A DNA stretch of 64,000 bases. It comes from Seriola aureovittata (Eukaryota; Chordata; Actinopteri; Carangiformes; Carangidae). Under the pieces are notes generated by a model, which was not told the DNA's origin, did no database searches, and was given only the letters and a program-made list of their open reading frames with translations. The DNA lies in NCBI RefSeq assembly GCF_021018895.1, contig NC_079384.1:17143140-17207139 (forward strand). The letters are read 5' to 3'. Positions 27,818-41,800 of the stretch are shown in pieces. The stretch's first letter is position 1; every line of letters begins with the position of its first letter. Position numbers and translations under genes: made by a program.

Positions 27818-29825
27818 ATGTGGTTGTGCACAGTTTTCAGTCCTTAAACCTGCAGTAACTGATTTCTTTGGCAGCAGAAACAAGTCGTGAACACAACATT
27901 GACTCATCATTAGCTCTGTTTCTGGTTTCTACCAACTCCTGAGGGAAATGTCTGACTCTCCAAGCTGCTAAATGCTCCACTGTGTTCACCAGTGAACTGT
28001 GTGTGTCTGTCCAAAACAGTAAACAGGCCAAAACAATGATCTGAAACTCACTACCTTATTATAACCAAGCTTAAAACAGCGCTCAGGCTAAAATGTCTGA
28101 ATTGTCCTTTTGTCATGAACTGGTCCGAAAAAGATGAAATAATCTTTGACAAATTTTTCCTCATTCACATTGATCATGATTCATCCACATTTTTATTTTG
28201 AGTAATTTGATGTTTTGCCTCCTTTTTGCAGGAAATGGAATAATTGCAATTCAATGTGAAATTGTCAAATGGAGCCTTTTGATACTAGTCAAGTGTATGT
28301 TACACGCCAGCTGCTGCTGTTACACTCACAAACGTGTTACAGCCGTACTTGCTGAAGTAACACTGAAGTTTTGTTTCTCTGATCAAATGTCATTACATGC
28401 GCACTGATAATAAACCTTCAAATAATTGTCAAACAGTCAGAAAGAAGAAACATTAAATTCTTTAAGCCATAGATAAAACATAAACAAACACTTTTGTTAT
28501 GTGATCATACTCTGGTTGATTGACAGCACTGAAGTTTTGCTTGTGGATGAAAACAACTGAAATCAAAGGTAAGTATGCGTAAAATTACTTGTATTTGTGC
28601 ACTAAGATGGAAATTCCTCAAATAATAATGTAATTTTTATTGATAATATTTTTGCATTGATTGGTTAAAGGCATTAAACTATATAAACTAAGGGCTCAAA
28701 GTAATTGTGCATTCCTGCTCAGAGAGTAACAGGGTAGTGGCAAATATGGAAATACAGAAAACTAGGTTATGAAAGGAATACTTGGTCAGAGAGCGTGAAT
28801 GAGTTGTGCTCCCACGTCCCCCAAACAAGACTCAAGTTTCATTTAAAAATCCGAAACCTCCATTTGCTCCCGAGGTGGAGCCAAAGGTACAGGACTGTGG
28901 TTTCAGTCGGGCATGAATATGTAAAAATGGACAAATGTGGAAAAAGAGGATGAATCATCGGTAAAAGCTTTTCCTGAATAAATAAAACGTTGAGCTACTT
29001 ACACCACGTCTCCTGCATAGTGCCTGATGCGAAAGTCTCTGTCGAACTCCAAACTCTTATCAGTGGGTGAGAGCTGCAGAGAGACAGAGAGAGAGAGAGC
29101 GGTGAGCGAGCAGCAATGAAGGTTAACTCAGAGCACTGTAGTGAAAGAGCAATGCCTTCAGTCTGTTACCTGGAAAAATATTGACAGTGTCGCTGTTACA
29201 TTGATGTTTACTTTGCCATCACAGCCAGGATTATTCAAATTCAAAAACCTGCTATCCGACTTTTTGTAAAAAGTTTTCAAGTCTCAAGTTCTGATGAGCA
29301 AATTGAACGTCAATTTCAAGCCGTTCTGGTCTCATTACATAACAAACTAACTCAACAAACAAAATATAACTTTTTCAGACCAAATTTTAACATTTTCTCC
29401 CCAATGATTTCTGTCTGCTTTTAGTTCTGAATAAATAATGTCCGACCATGAAACTAAATATGTTCTAAATACGTTCTTCCCTCAAGAAAACATTTGAAAA
29501 CATTTTCTGGTGAACAGCAGTTTTCCGTTGTTTTCAGATCTGTGATACACACTGCAGTGCAAATAATCATCAACTGGTGTCTGAATGTTTGATGATTATT
29601 AAAGTTGTGTTAATAGTGTTGTTTACATCATTGAAACCAAGTCTTCTAAATGCATACATCTAATAGTAAATACATATTGAAGCTGTGTGGCTGTGTACGA
29701 TCTGCCTGACACTGGACACAATATATTTTCTGTTGTTTCCGGATTTGATCAAACTTGAGGCAAGTTGCACAGCATTTAACATCGGGTCCTTACATTTCTA
29801 CACAGAGCAGTACTTAAAAGTGGCT

Positions 29826-29869
<44 letters not shown>

Positions 29870-32800
29870 ACGCACACACACACTCTGTTAGGAGGTTCCT
29901 ATAAGCTTCACAAATGTGCTCATCATCAGATGTTATTCTGTCAACAATTCTTTATTAAACCTGGTTTTTATGAGTGTGTGGACGTGAAGATATGAAGCTA
30001 AAAACATGACATCATTTGTTTTTTCTTATTCTTACACTACACTTACGACAGTATTAATGATAAATAATAAGGATCCACAGCTTCTTAAGACACTAGGTTG
30101 GGGGTGCTCATGTCTCTCAGTGTTTTGATGATTTTTGGAAGCACCTTTTAGGCTGAAGGAAGTTTACATGCAATCTAAGCCCAGGTTAAGTCTACAGTTG
30201 AAATTTTTGTGCATTAAGTCTGCTCATTACATAAAAAAAGTTTTAGAGGACACGGTCAAATCAACAGTAGGCAGCAGGTTCTAATCTAATGTGATAAATA
30301 AGACTTTCCTCTCTTTTACCTCTCCTAATAAATGTTGACACATCTGGCTGCTTTAGCCTCCCTGAAATTCCAGATCCACATCAAGATAGCTGAGGTAGAT
30401 TGTCTTCCTTGCAAATGTATGTTCATATTGTCCAGACTCTTAAACAGCCCTTTGTTATACCTCTAAACACGTCAAACCACACAGGTTAAGAATGTTAAAG
30501 CTACTGCTACAGCAGATGCAGTGGTGCAGAAAACAGTAATTCTGTCAGGGTGGATAAGTCTTACAGAAAAGAGGAGGGGTGGAAAAAGAGCAAGAGAGTA
30601 AGACAGAAAAGAATGTGCAAGACTGAGATAAATAAAATTCAAGCATGGGGGAAAGAGAGAAGGTGAGACAGGGACTGAGGAAGAAAAGGAAGAGAAGTGA
30701 ATACAATGTGATAGAAAGAGACAGTGCAAGCAAAAAGAGAGAGCAAAAGTGTGTGTGTGTGTGTGTGTGTGTGTGATACTGATGCCTGTATGTAGGCCAG
30801 TTTGCAGGAAAGGGAGGAAGCATGAATGGAAACGCAGAGGTCTGCCGCAGCCATGCAAAAGCTTCTGATGAGCGGGATGAGGCTTCTTGTTTCATCTGCG
30901 ACTGCAAAGCAGCCAGTGACAAGTGGGCTTCTGAAGTAGAGCAAAGTTACATGCGTGTGTGTGTGTGTGTGTGATTCACTAAAAGGTATTATGCTGACAT
31001 CAGAGATTAGAGGGAGACAGGAGTGAAGAGAGGTATCCTGCGCTCTCATCACAATCCCAACAGGAGCAAAAGAACAGGAAGCAGAAAGATTAAAACTACA
31101 AGTAACAAGGAGAAAAAAACTCTGTAAGCCCCATGGGACAGATGTCAAGAAAGTAAGACAGATACAGAATTAAGGAGTATAGCCAGAAAGAAATGTGAAC
31201 AACCCTGACTGCATATTTTTTTTAATCTATGATTTATGTATATTAATGTGATTTTATGATCAGTTATGTGCCAGACCTATTTCTTGAGGAACAACAGTTT
31301 ACCCAGCTGCCCAGGACTAGTACAGGTTCTGGTTTCTGTACAGACACGATGTTAGAAAACCTGAGAACTTCACTGGGATGAAAATATTCCCTCATGCTGC
31401 ACACATCAACTACATCCGGCTGTAGTTCGACAAGGTTGTTGAGAAAGTAACTCCATCACAAATTTTTTTTAATTTATTTTTCAGTTTGTGTGGATTAAAC
31501 ACACTAAATACTACATATTTATTAGTGAACTTTGGAGGTGTTGGGCAGATTGTTTTTCCAACTTTGTAGAGAATAATGCCAGCTGTTTCCAGCCTTTTTC
31601 CAGCTGTTTCCACTTGTTTCCAGGGGGAATTTTCAGTAGATCGATTTTAAATTAATTGCAAATGTTTGTTCCAGCTTTTTAAACACAAATATTCTCTAGG
31701 TTTCTTACACTTTCCTTCTCTTACAATTATATTAAACAGAATATCTTCTTTTAGGACATCGACATCGGGACTGGGATGCTGTGATGAACTTTTTCTATGC
31801 TACTTGCTGACAATTGAGAAAACAATCAGTAGATGAATCAATAACAAAAACAACTCATGTTCTCAGCCCTACATGGGATCGATACTGTATCAATCTTCTC
31901 ATTTCACTCACAGAAATGAACTGAATAACCATATTTACCAAAAACACTTTGCACTCATTTAATTACTTCATTTTGTATCCCTGTGTCTGCTTGGTGCTGT
32001 CCTATGTACATTTTATTATGTTGATTGTTTGTTCAATTTGTCAGATTGCACAAATAAATAAATAAAAGTCAAACTAAGCAGTGCTGTGGAGGAACAGGAG
32101 GAAAAACAAACAGCCTCACTGAAACATCTTACCTAGACTCCACTTCTCTCAGCTAAGCCAATACTGTATGTTCCACTACTTTGGATCTTTAAGAAAATAT
32201 TGTATGACTCATTGAAAGGCTCAGTGCTCTCAGACACTGAGACACAAACGCACACACAGACACACACACACAAACCCTCAGACAATCAAAGAGACAGTGA
32301 AAGAAGGAGCATCCCGTATGAGGGAAGATATTGCAAACACACACACACACACAAAAAATCTCACAGACACAGAGAGATTTACATCAGGGAGCTGAATGAA
32401 TCAGTCAACCTTGAATCAAGTCCAGCACCCGAATCAAAACCACAAAGGGCCCCAGAGTAAATCTCTGACAGATCCAAGTGAAAATCCTCAGTGAAATCAT
32501 AAAACTATTTACCTCCCTGGCACTTTAGAAATCTGCTGAAGCATTGAAGAGCCTCCAATAATACACTCCTCTGAAGTTTTTACTGCCAACTGCAGTGTGC
32601 CCGGCAAACAAAGGGAAGGAAACGTTGTAAAGAAAGATTATTTAATGCACATAGTTAGCAACACTTTCTGAAAATACCACACCGCATCATTTAGAGGCTC
32701 CAATGCCTTTTCAATAAGCTCTTAATGCTCGAGATCTTAATTTTAATCCTGTCTGGACTCTCCCGATGGGCAGCACAAACCAAACTCTTCCAGCTGTCTA

Positions 32801-33154
32801 AAGTCTAGCACATAATCTATTTGGAAATACAAAACACACACTTTTCAGGGGGTAAATAGTACTAACACATACATGAGTGCACGCTAACGCTAACACATAC
32901 ACACACACACACACACACAGACAGACAAACAGATGCACTATCAGACAGACAGCCTGCATCTGCTGGAAGCCACACTGTCCCTCATCCATCACAATCAGTT
33001 ACACTCCATCACACACACACAAACAAACATTCACTACACACACACGCAAACCAGACACACATCTTGGCAGCTTTATTATTAGCACCTCCTCTGTGCTTGG
33101 GATGCAGCCTAATGTTAAGAGCAAGGGCGTGACGGTGGCAGTGGTGGTGGTGAT

Positions 33155-33226
<72 letters not shown>

Positions 33227-34966
33227 GAGTGTGCATGGAGAGGGAGGGCAAACTAATAGAAACAAAACAAAGTCAGAATAATGAGAAGAGGAAGTGAAGA
33301 CAGGATTGTGAGCGGGAACCAAGAGATGAGAGAAACACTAACATTCAGAAGAATGTGTCACACCTATTCATCATTTATTCCTTAAACATATTAAAACCTA
33401 CAGCATGGACACAGTTGTTTTAGTGCTAAAACAATTAATTATAAATAAATATTCTATTAAATATCAGAAATTTGATTGGTAAACGTTTCAATAATTGATA
33501 ATCATTTAAGTCATTTATTGATTGATACTTATTGATTGTTTATTTACTGGTTACAGCTTTGCAAATGTGAGGTTTTGTTGCTTTTCTCTGTTTTTAATCA
33601 TTGTAAATAAATATATTTTGGTTTTGAATAGTTGGTTGGACAAACCAAGAAATTTGAAAATATCAGTTTAGACCACCAAACTGTAATGGTCAGTTTTCGC
33701 TTTTTTTTAATAAATTTTATAGACAGATTGTGCAAAGAAGAGACTAATCTGAAAATTATTAACATTGCCAATACACTATTCCATTTGTATAAGTCATAAT
33801 TATCAAAGTGTTTAAGTAATGTTTACAAGGTTTGTACAAGGTCTGTTTTTTTAACGAAATGAAAAAGAAAACATATTAAATAAAAATTGTGATTTAAAGA
33901 AATTTAACTTAATGGTGGCAAATCAAACATTCCAACATCAGCAACTAAAATCTGTGCAGGGAGAGAAACCTGTGAATTGCTTTCCCTTTGAAAATAACTG
34001 TGGCACACTGCACTTAACCCCCAGTTGTTTCAGTGTAAATGCTAGTGATGCTAATTCAGGCAGTAAAACACAGTGATTAAGCTGAGCAGCTTCAGGCGTA
34101 TCACTCCATGAATGTAAAGCAGGAACAGTGCTGAGACAATCAGAGAGCTGTCCCAGGACTCACAAAGCTTACAAAATAAATTACTAGTAGCATGTGCTAC
34201 ATGTGATACAGGACTGGGGTTGCAACTAAAATGCTGATTATTTTTTACAATTAAGCACTGGGAGTCAAATCTCAGACCACAGTGAAATATTTTCCGAAAG
34301 CCCAAAGTGATCATTGTCTTCAAGATGCTTATTTTTTCTGATCAACAGCACCAAACCCAAAGATATTGAATTTACAAAAGGCACCAAAACATATTAAATA
34401 TTTACATTTAAGAAACTGCAACCATAAAATATTTGTCAGTTTTGCATAAGAAGGACCTCAAATGATAAATCAGTTTTCAGAACAGTTATTTCTCTGTTTC
34501 AGCTCGACTACAAGTTTTTATTTTGTAGATTTCAAGTCAACAAAGGTGTGAAAAGTTGTGAAGGTGCAACAGCAACATAATAATTCAACCCTCCACAGTC
34601 TTCTCAGGCTTCATATCTCCCTCTCTAGACTGTACTGTAGAAATGACTGATAGCCATATCGCCAAATAAACAGGTTAATTAAGCAGATAGAAAGTGGTTT
34701 CAGGCACCATCAGCCACTGAACCCAGACAGAGGTAGGGAAGACAGAAAGAGCCAAGGTGACACGTGAAGCAAAAAATAATGAGCTTTGACAGGAGATGCA
34801 GAGGAGGGACAAGCCTGACGGGATTTTAGTTTTCAATCTTAATAAATAAAATACAAAAGCAGGCACAGCAGGTGAGGTAGGGGTGGGGAACATATAAATT
34901 ACAGAGAGCTTCACAGAAAACCAGACAGGGAAACTGTGAACAGAGGAAGAAGTGAGGTGAGGAGGC

Positions 34967-35052
<86 letters not shown>

Positions 35053-38000
35053 CAGGAACAGGAACATGATGGACTGACTGTGTCAGGTACACACTGCGGC
35101 AGCACCCTGTGGTAACGTTACAGGAAGTGATGATGACACATTTTCACCTTTAGCTCTTATTAACGCGATGCATCTTAAGATTTTGTTTGCAGAGAAAAGA
35201 CACAGAGGACAGCAGCCACTGAACAATTTACCCAGAGAAATTAAAGCACATTCAGGCCAGTTTAACAGCAGCTCTCAGCAGTGATAGAGGCACCACTTAA
35301 AAGCCACACACCAGGCCTCAGTCCAACATACAAACAGGTGGTAAAGTAAAGATAATCCTGAGAAAGAACATTGTGGATGCAGAGGCTCCTACGCAGGGCT
35401 CATGGGGTCACTGAAAGGTTTGATGGAAATATTGTGAATCATGTTTTGGCCTTTACAGTCACCAGATCTCAACCCATTTGAACACCCACAGGAATATATG
35501 GAGCGACCTGTTGGACCACGCTCTCCTCCATCATCATCGAGGGAGTATCATTCAGAAGAATGATGTTCATCCCTCCAGCAGAGTTTAAACAGACGGGGAG
35601 AATGATGATAAGGAGCACTGAAGCTGCTCTGGCTCATGGTGGAACGACACCTTACTAAGGTACTTTATGGTGGTATTTACTTTAAAGGATAGGTTCAGTC
35701 CATCTTAATACAACACTCTCATGTGTATATGTCCAATGCAATTGTTTTTGGTCTGTCTAATCGTTTCCTTGAGTCCAGATTTTTTCTTAAACCAACCCTG
35801 TTATGACTTCTACCACGAATCACTACAGAGTCTTCTACTCCAGAAAGTCTTACACAGGTATGTTGGCTCATTAACTGACAGTGAAAGAATCATTTAAATC
35901 ACTTCTACTTTTTTTTATTACCCTTTAATTAATTTAATTTTTTTTTACAATGACATACAAATTGTAGGCAGAAGTTTCTACCATTAGTGTCTGATCAAGA
36001 CTTGGCAAACTTGCACTGCTTAGCTGTTGTTAAATATATCAGTCAATTTATAATCTCACAAATGTGTTGATTGCTTTTTGAACACACCAGACAAAGCAAA
36101 CAGGGTTGATTGGTGGAGTTTTTTCTGGTCAACTAAATTGTTTTCATCTTTTCTTTTTGTTGTCTGCATACATAGATTATTGGGACACTCCCACCTCAAT
36201 CTGACTCCCCCCTTCCTGCCTCCACTTCTATCGCTCCAGCACCTTCTGTAAACACTTTTCCAGCAATCCTTATTTGCCACCTGTGCCCTCCTGCTCTCTC
36301 TAGCCTCTGGACTCAACACCATCTACAAGGGCATGAGCCAGACCTCCCGATGAGCAGCGTCTGACTGTCTCCAAACCTGTCAACAACTCACAGTGGGAAC
36401 CGCGGGAGCAAATCCAGGCGGCAGATGAGGAGATGGATTTTGCGTTTCATGCCCAATGCACTGAGTGGCAGCTGTCAGGGTATTAAAACATCGAGTATGG
36501 AGCTACGTCCTCACTTTAGACAGACATATACATAAGTACATCTCCTGTAAAACCCATCAAAGTGTCCCGGTACTGGACTGCAGGTGACTATATCCACTGC
36601 TTAATACTCTTGTAAACACTAATTAGACTCCTCTGTGTGTCCTTGCTGCTGCTGCTGACCTTGTGCCTCCCTGGAGCTAATGACCAGAGAGCCTTGGTGA
36701 TTAGCATCACCAACACATGGCCCATGAAAGCTTTACCACTTAGCACAGCCCCCCTACATGCATTCATACATGTGGCAGCAGGTGGAGCACACACTCGCAC
36801 ACACATACATCACATCCTATTAGTAAGCCGCATCTGTACAGGCCAAGTGCTGAGATGCTGGTGAGGTGTTGAGGGAGTGATTGTGAAAGAAGAGAAAAAT
36901 TAAACAAGGAGTAGGGAGAGACAGGGAGGGGCATGATGGCTACTCTAACAGGAACTAATGTGTCAGCGAATGATTAAACACACCCGGCGAGATCAAAGCA
37001 ACGCTCAGTGAGAGGAGAAGGAGCAGAGAGCGAGGAGGACGGCCGAGGGGAGGAGGCGAGGATCCTCTAACACAGCAAAGCAGGGACAAGAAACCTGACC
37101 AAAGAGAGGACTGTGACCGTCCATCAGTGACTGGAACAGGAATTGGTTGAAATCTGTTGGTACGTTGGCTACGTTTGGCTTAAGGGATAAGGTCGACATT
37201 ACGCTATACAGTATAAATTCCATAAAAAGGCCATAGCCAACAACGTGTCAGTCTCAGTTTCTTAATGCTTTCTGACACTCAGCCCCAAGCCAAATGATGC
37301 TGCAGTACGTCTGTACCTGTCTGCTGCTTCATGCTTGGCAGGTAGTGCACAGTAGGTTTACAAAGCTTTTTTAGATAGAAACAGCTGCCTGCTGTTGCTA
37401 AAAACGCAGCTGATAAAAGTGTTGAGACTGAACCACAACAGTAAATTTGCTGCCTGAGAAACCAAAACAACAAGATAAGATATGCTATAGTAAAGCTCTG
37501 TGCAACTGCAGAGTCGAGTAATAATTCACATTTCCTAAAGGCCAGACTGGTTGGAGCTGACAGAAAAGGCTATGTTAACTCAGATAACCACTGTGGTGAG
37601 CAGTGCAGAAGCAGGAGACCATGTCTGGATCCACTCCAGAAACCTGAGGCCGCAGTGGCCACAGGCTCAACCTGAACTGGACAGTTGAAGATTTGGTCTG
37701 ATGAATCTGGATTTCTGCTGAGGCAGCAGATGGTAGGGTCAGAGTTTGGCGTCAACAGCATGAACCCATGGACCCAACAGTCCAGGCTGCTGGTGGTGGT
37801 GTAATGATGTGGGGAATGTTTTCTTGGCACCTTTATACCAATCAGTCATTGTTTGAATGCCACAGCCTATCTGAGTATTACTGCTACTGACCATGTGCAT
37901 CCCTTCATGGCCACAAATGACCATCTTCTAATGGTTACTTCCACTGGGATGTGGCAATACAAGAGATTTGCAGCATGAATGTGCAGCTGATAAACCTGCA

Positions 38001-38774
38001 GAAATGATATGATGCAACCGAACAGCGATAGAGCTCCATGGCACAGAGGAAAGAGCTATATCCAGGCAATAAAACCATAAAATAAAACTATCAGCATCCA
38101 GTTTAGTTGTGGTGCAGTGACCTAAAAATAGATTCAAAAGCTGAATGACTCAAGTGAAACACTTATGAAACTCGTTGAATTTCAGCATGTAGAGTGTGTA
38201 GAGTTCAGCAAACACAACGTGATGGCAAACTGCAGGAGACAGTCAGATTTTACTGCGTCAATGCACAAGCAAATAAAAAAGAAAAGAAAATCACGCTGAA
38301 GCATCGTTTGCAGCACATCATATTAAAGCATTTCCCTTTAGCTAAGACATCTCTGTAAACAAGCCCGTGGCTCTCGTGCATCAAAAGCCCCTGATTAATT
38401 CATAACAAGGCTGAGAAGCCTGGAAGCCAATAAAAAAGAATTTATCATCAGCAGACTGCAAAGCAACATGACATATTGAGATGTGAAGGCGCAGTTTAGA
38501 AGTCACACCAGACTGCATCTGTTACTGATATAAACTTTCTCTTCCCTCTCCGACTTCTAATCTGGTCTTTTCAGGACATGTGCCTGTATGTGCGGTTATG
38601 TATGGACTCCGTACACCGCGACAGCCGTGTGTCATTGTGTCATCATGCGTGTGTGAGATGTAAATTCACTGTGCACATGCGGCATCTTGTGAATGAATGA
38701 GGAGGGGTGAACAGCCTGGACAGGGTGTGCTTATGTGTGTTTCAGAGCGTGAGTGAGTATGAGTGTGTGTGTGC

Positions 38775-38818
<44 letters not shown>

Positions 38819-41800
38819 ACTGTAAACAGGTAGGCAACAGAGTGAAGACAGAGTCTAGCATCACCCAGTACTGGAAGGAGGGCAAGAACATAACCGCAGA
38901 CACACAGGACAGATTGTGTTACAGAACATTCCTGGAATAGATCTCTGACTCAGTCTCTTCCTCTTCTTCTTTTTCTTCATCTCTCATTGCTCCGTCTCTT
39001 TCACAGCACACTGCTGAACACTGGAGCAGAACCTGAGAACATTCAGTCCAGATGTATGTTGTTTGTTTGATGGCAGTGAGAGACAGGTGTTCTCAGGGCT
39101 CAGGGTTCGTTCTTTACCATTGAAACAGCATCTTGATAGCTGTTTAACGACTGAGCTGGACTTGTGTGCTGACATGTTTTTATTTGAAGCTGCATTATTT
39201 TGCTTTAATCTTTAATCCATTTCATTAAGAGAAGGTTTCACTTTTTTATTTCTTTCTAAATGTCAAAGCCTCTTCCACTTGGTGGAGAAATGGAACAAGC
39301 TGTAAACACAATTTATCACCTTGGAAACTTCATATATATAAAAATATGGATTAATGAAGCCTTGAAATACAGCAATAATACATGTGCCTCAACAAACAAT
39401 GTATAGTGTATTTCTAGTCCCTCAACCTTTTCTCTCCTTGATCTCACTTCCTTTCACATTTAATTCTCACTCTCCCTGCATACCTCTTTTCCTCCCCTCT
39501 CCCCTTCTCTCTCTCTCTCTCTCTCTCACACACCCATTTCTCAACCTCCACACTTTTATTCTGGCAGACAGACTTGCAGAGATGTGAGCGACGAGGCTAC
39601 AGAGCCACAGTGGGTCTTTAAAGTCTGCAGAGCTCGTGTACACTTCGTAGCCTCAAAGCCTTGAAATTTTCAGAACTTTCTGGAGAGCTTATTTGCATCA
39701 CGAGTGTGGGTTAGGATGTCTATTTCGGGTCACACTAATATACGGCGAGAGTTTCTCTCTCTCTTTTTTCTTTAGCTGAAAGTAATTCACTCAAGGTTGT
39801 ACTCTGCTTTTGAAATAAAAATTAAATCAAAAATCCAGTGGAAAGTAACAAGAAGAATGACTGTAAATAAAAGCTGTTATGTCTGAAAAACAAAGTCAAC
39901 ACCTGACAAGAGGAAGATGGATCTAAATAACACATTAATAAAACTAAGAGCTGAAACAAAGACAAATAGCACCACACGTAGATTTGCATTAATATTATTC
40001 ATGAGTTCATATTGTGCGAGTGCAACCAACACATTTTGCCTGAGGTTTAATCAGGCTTGTTTTACAATAATTAGTCTTGACTGAACATCCAACTCCCATC
40101 AATCAATCAGGAGACCAATAACAAGTACAGTCAGTCTCTACTGTAAGAATATCTTAGTTTAGTTTAGTAGCTGCAACTATGACTCTGACCACTGAGTGGT
40201 GCTGAGAACAAAATGTCTAATTAGACATGACAGTCCTGCTGCTGTACCTTCTCAATTAATGTCAATGTGGGTCGTAATCAATCAAACTGACAGTAATCAA
40301 TCACCATAAACCACAGAAAAGGACATCTAGAGGAACAGAAAGAAATACACTACAAAAAGAGTCCAAGGTTTCATTCAACCGATGTGGCTCTATTGTGTTA
40401 ACTGTATGCATCCAGTCTGATGCTAGTTGGTGTTTCTACTGCAATAAAGTCAGGAAAGCAAATAGATCCATTTGTACGAATATGTGGTCCACTACACTCT
40501 GCTTTTTAACTATGACTTTGTTTCTCATGATTAAAACCAAGAGTATGATCAAAAATAAAAAAAACACTCTCTGGTCATTTTCCATCGACTTCAATTAATA
40601 TATTTATTCTGGGCCCAGGAGATGGGACTCTGCATGTGAGAAACATCACCCCCAGCCTATTCTACTAAACTGCACAAGGACAAGGTCATAGTTAGTCTCT
40701 TCTCAGAATAACAAATTCCTCTAAGAACAGTTTACAATAAGCACAACTTAGACACTGAGACACGACTGGACACTCTGTCATCAATGTATGAAAAAATTAT
40801 GAGTTTTTACAAAAGCAACTTTAACAGCAATTATTCAGATACATTGTGTTAGTACATGCAACTGTGTTTTTGTCTTTTCAATTTCAGGAATACGTTGTTG
40901 CAACAAGCAGCACATTCGATTTCACAGTGGCTTTTTCATTTTTGTTAAATCTGAATTTATAAGTGATCATCTACGCAAATATTGATCCCTTTGCCCCGGT
41001 AATGTTTCTCAAACACAGATTCATTTTAAAAGCAACAACAATAAATCAACACACGGAAGGCTCATCTCTTATACACTCTGGCCAAAATAATTTTAAAGAC
41101 TGTTAATATAAATGGTAATACACACCGTCTATCCCTCCCAAATAATATGCCCTGGAGATCTACTAAAATCCCCCAACAATTCACACTACTTCCTGACAAA
41201 AAGTCCATTATGTTAATGTTGCCTGGCAACAAGACTCCAGACAGTACAGAAAAAAAGATCTCTGGCTAATATTGACAGTACAGTACTGGTTCCAGGAAGT
41301 AACAGCTGGATCACTGTACTTTCCAACCCTTGATTTCACACGTCTTTTAAACTCTCGCTGTCAGAGGAGCGGGTCAGGGAGCAGCAGAAGGGCAGCAGCA
41401 GGGGGCATATCGACTCCAAGATGATAGGAGGAAGGGAAGCTTCACCGATCAATATGCCCTGCAGCAGAGCACATCCCTGATTCAACCTTGCTTTATTCAC
41501 TTTCCTCGTCATTGTGCACTTCATTCACTGGGAAACAGCGGCTACAGGGTTCAGTGCTCAATATTCTTTCTTTGCATCGCATGGGAACACGTAGCTGCCA
41601 GGAAGCCTTTGAATAGGCTCTCTGACACAGTGCCTTACTTTGTAGCCTGTTTCTTTATCTACACTGGCCAGAAACATACAGATGACCACTTGTCATCAGT
41701 CATTTTCACTGCATCACCATCTCCCCGACTTCTTCCCACTTCTCCGTTTCTCCTCATAAATGTGTAAATACATCCCCTCCCTCCACCACCACCTCCCATT

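Larger units (their letters stand above)
27249..29002 (-). other. myo1d intron 12
   Basis: 1754 bases containing two dinucleotide microsatellites (27284-27310 and 27771-27816). Nothing else recognised. Confidence 0.8.

Noticed and set aside
33009..33322. Open frames made of Thr-His or Val-Cys repeats at CA/TG microsatellites
   Set aside because: Dinucleotide repeats lack stops in most frames; the same applies near 30472-31148, 34675-35105 and 61623-61935.
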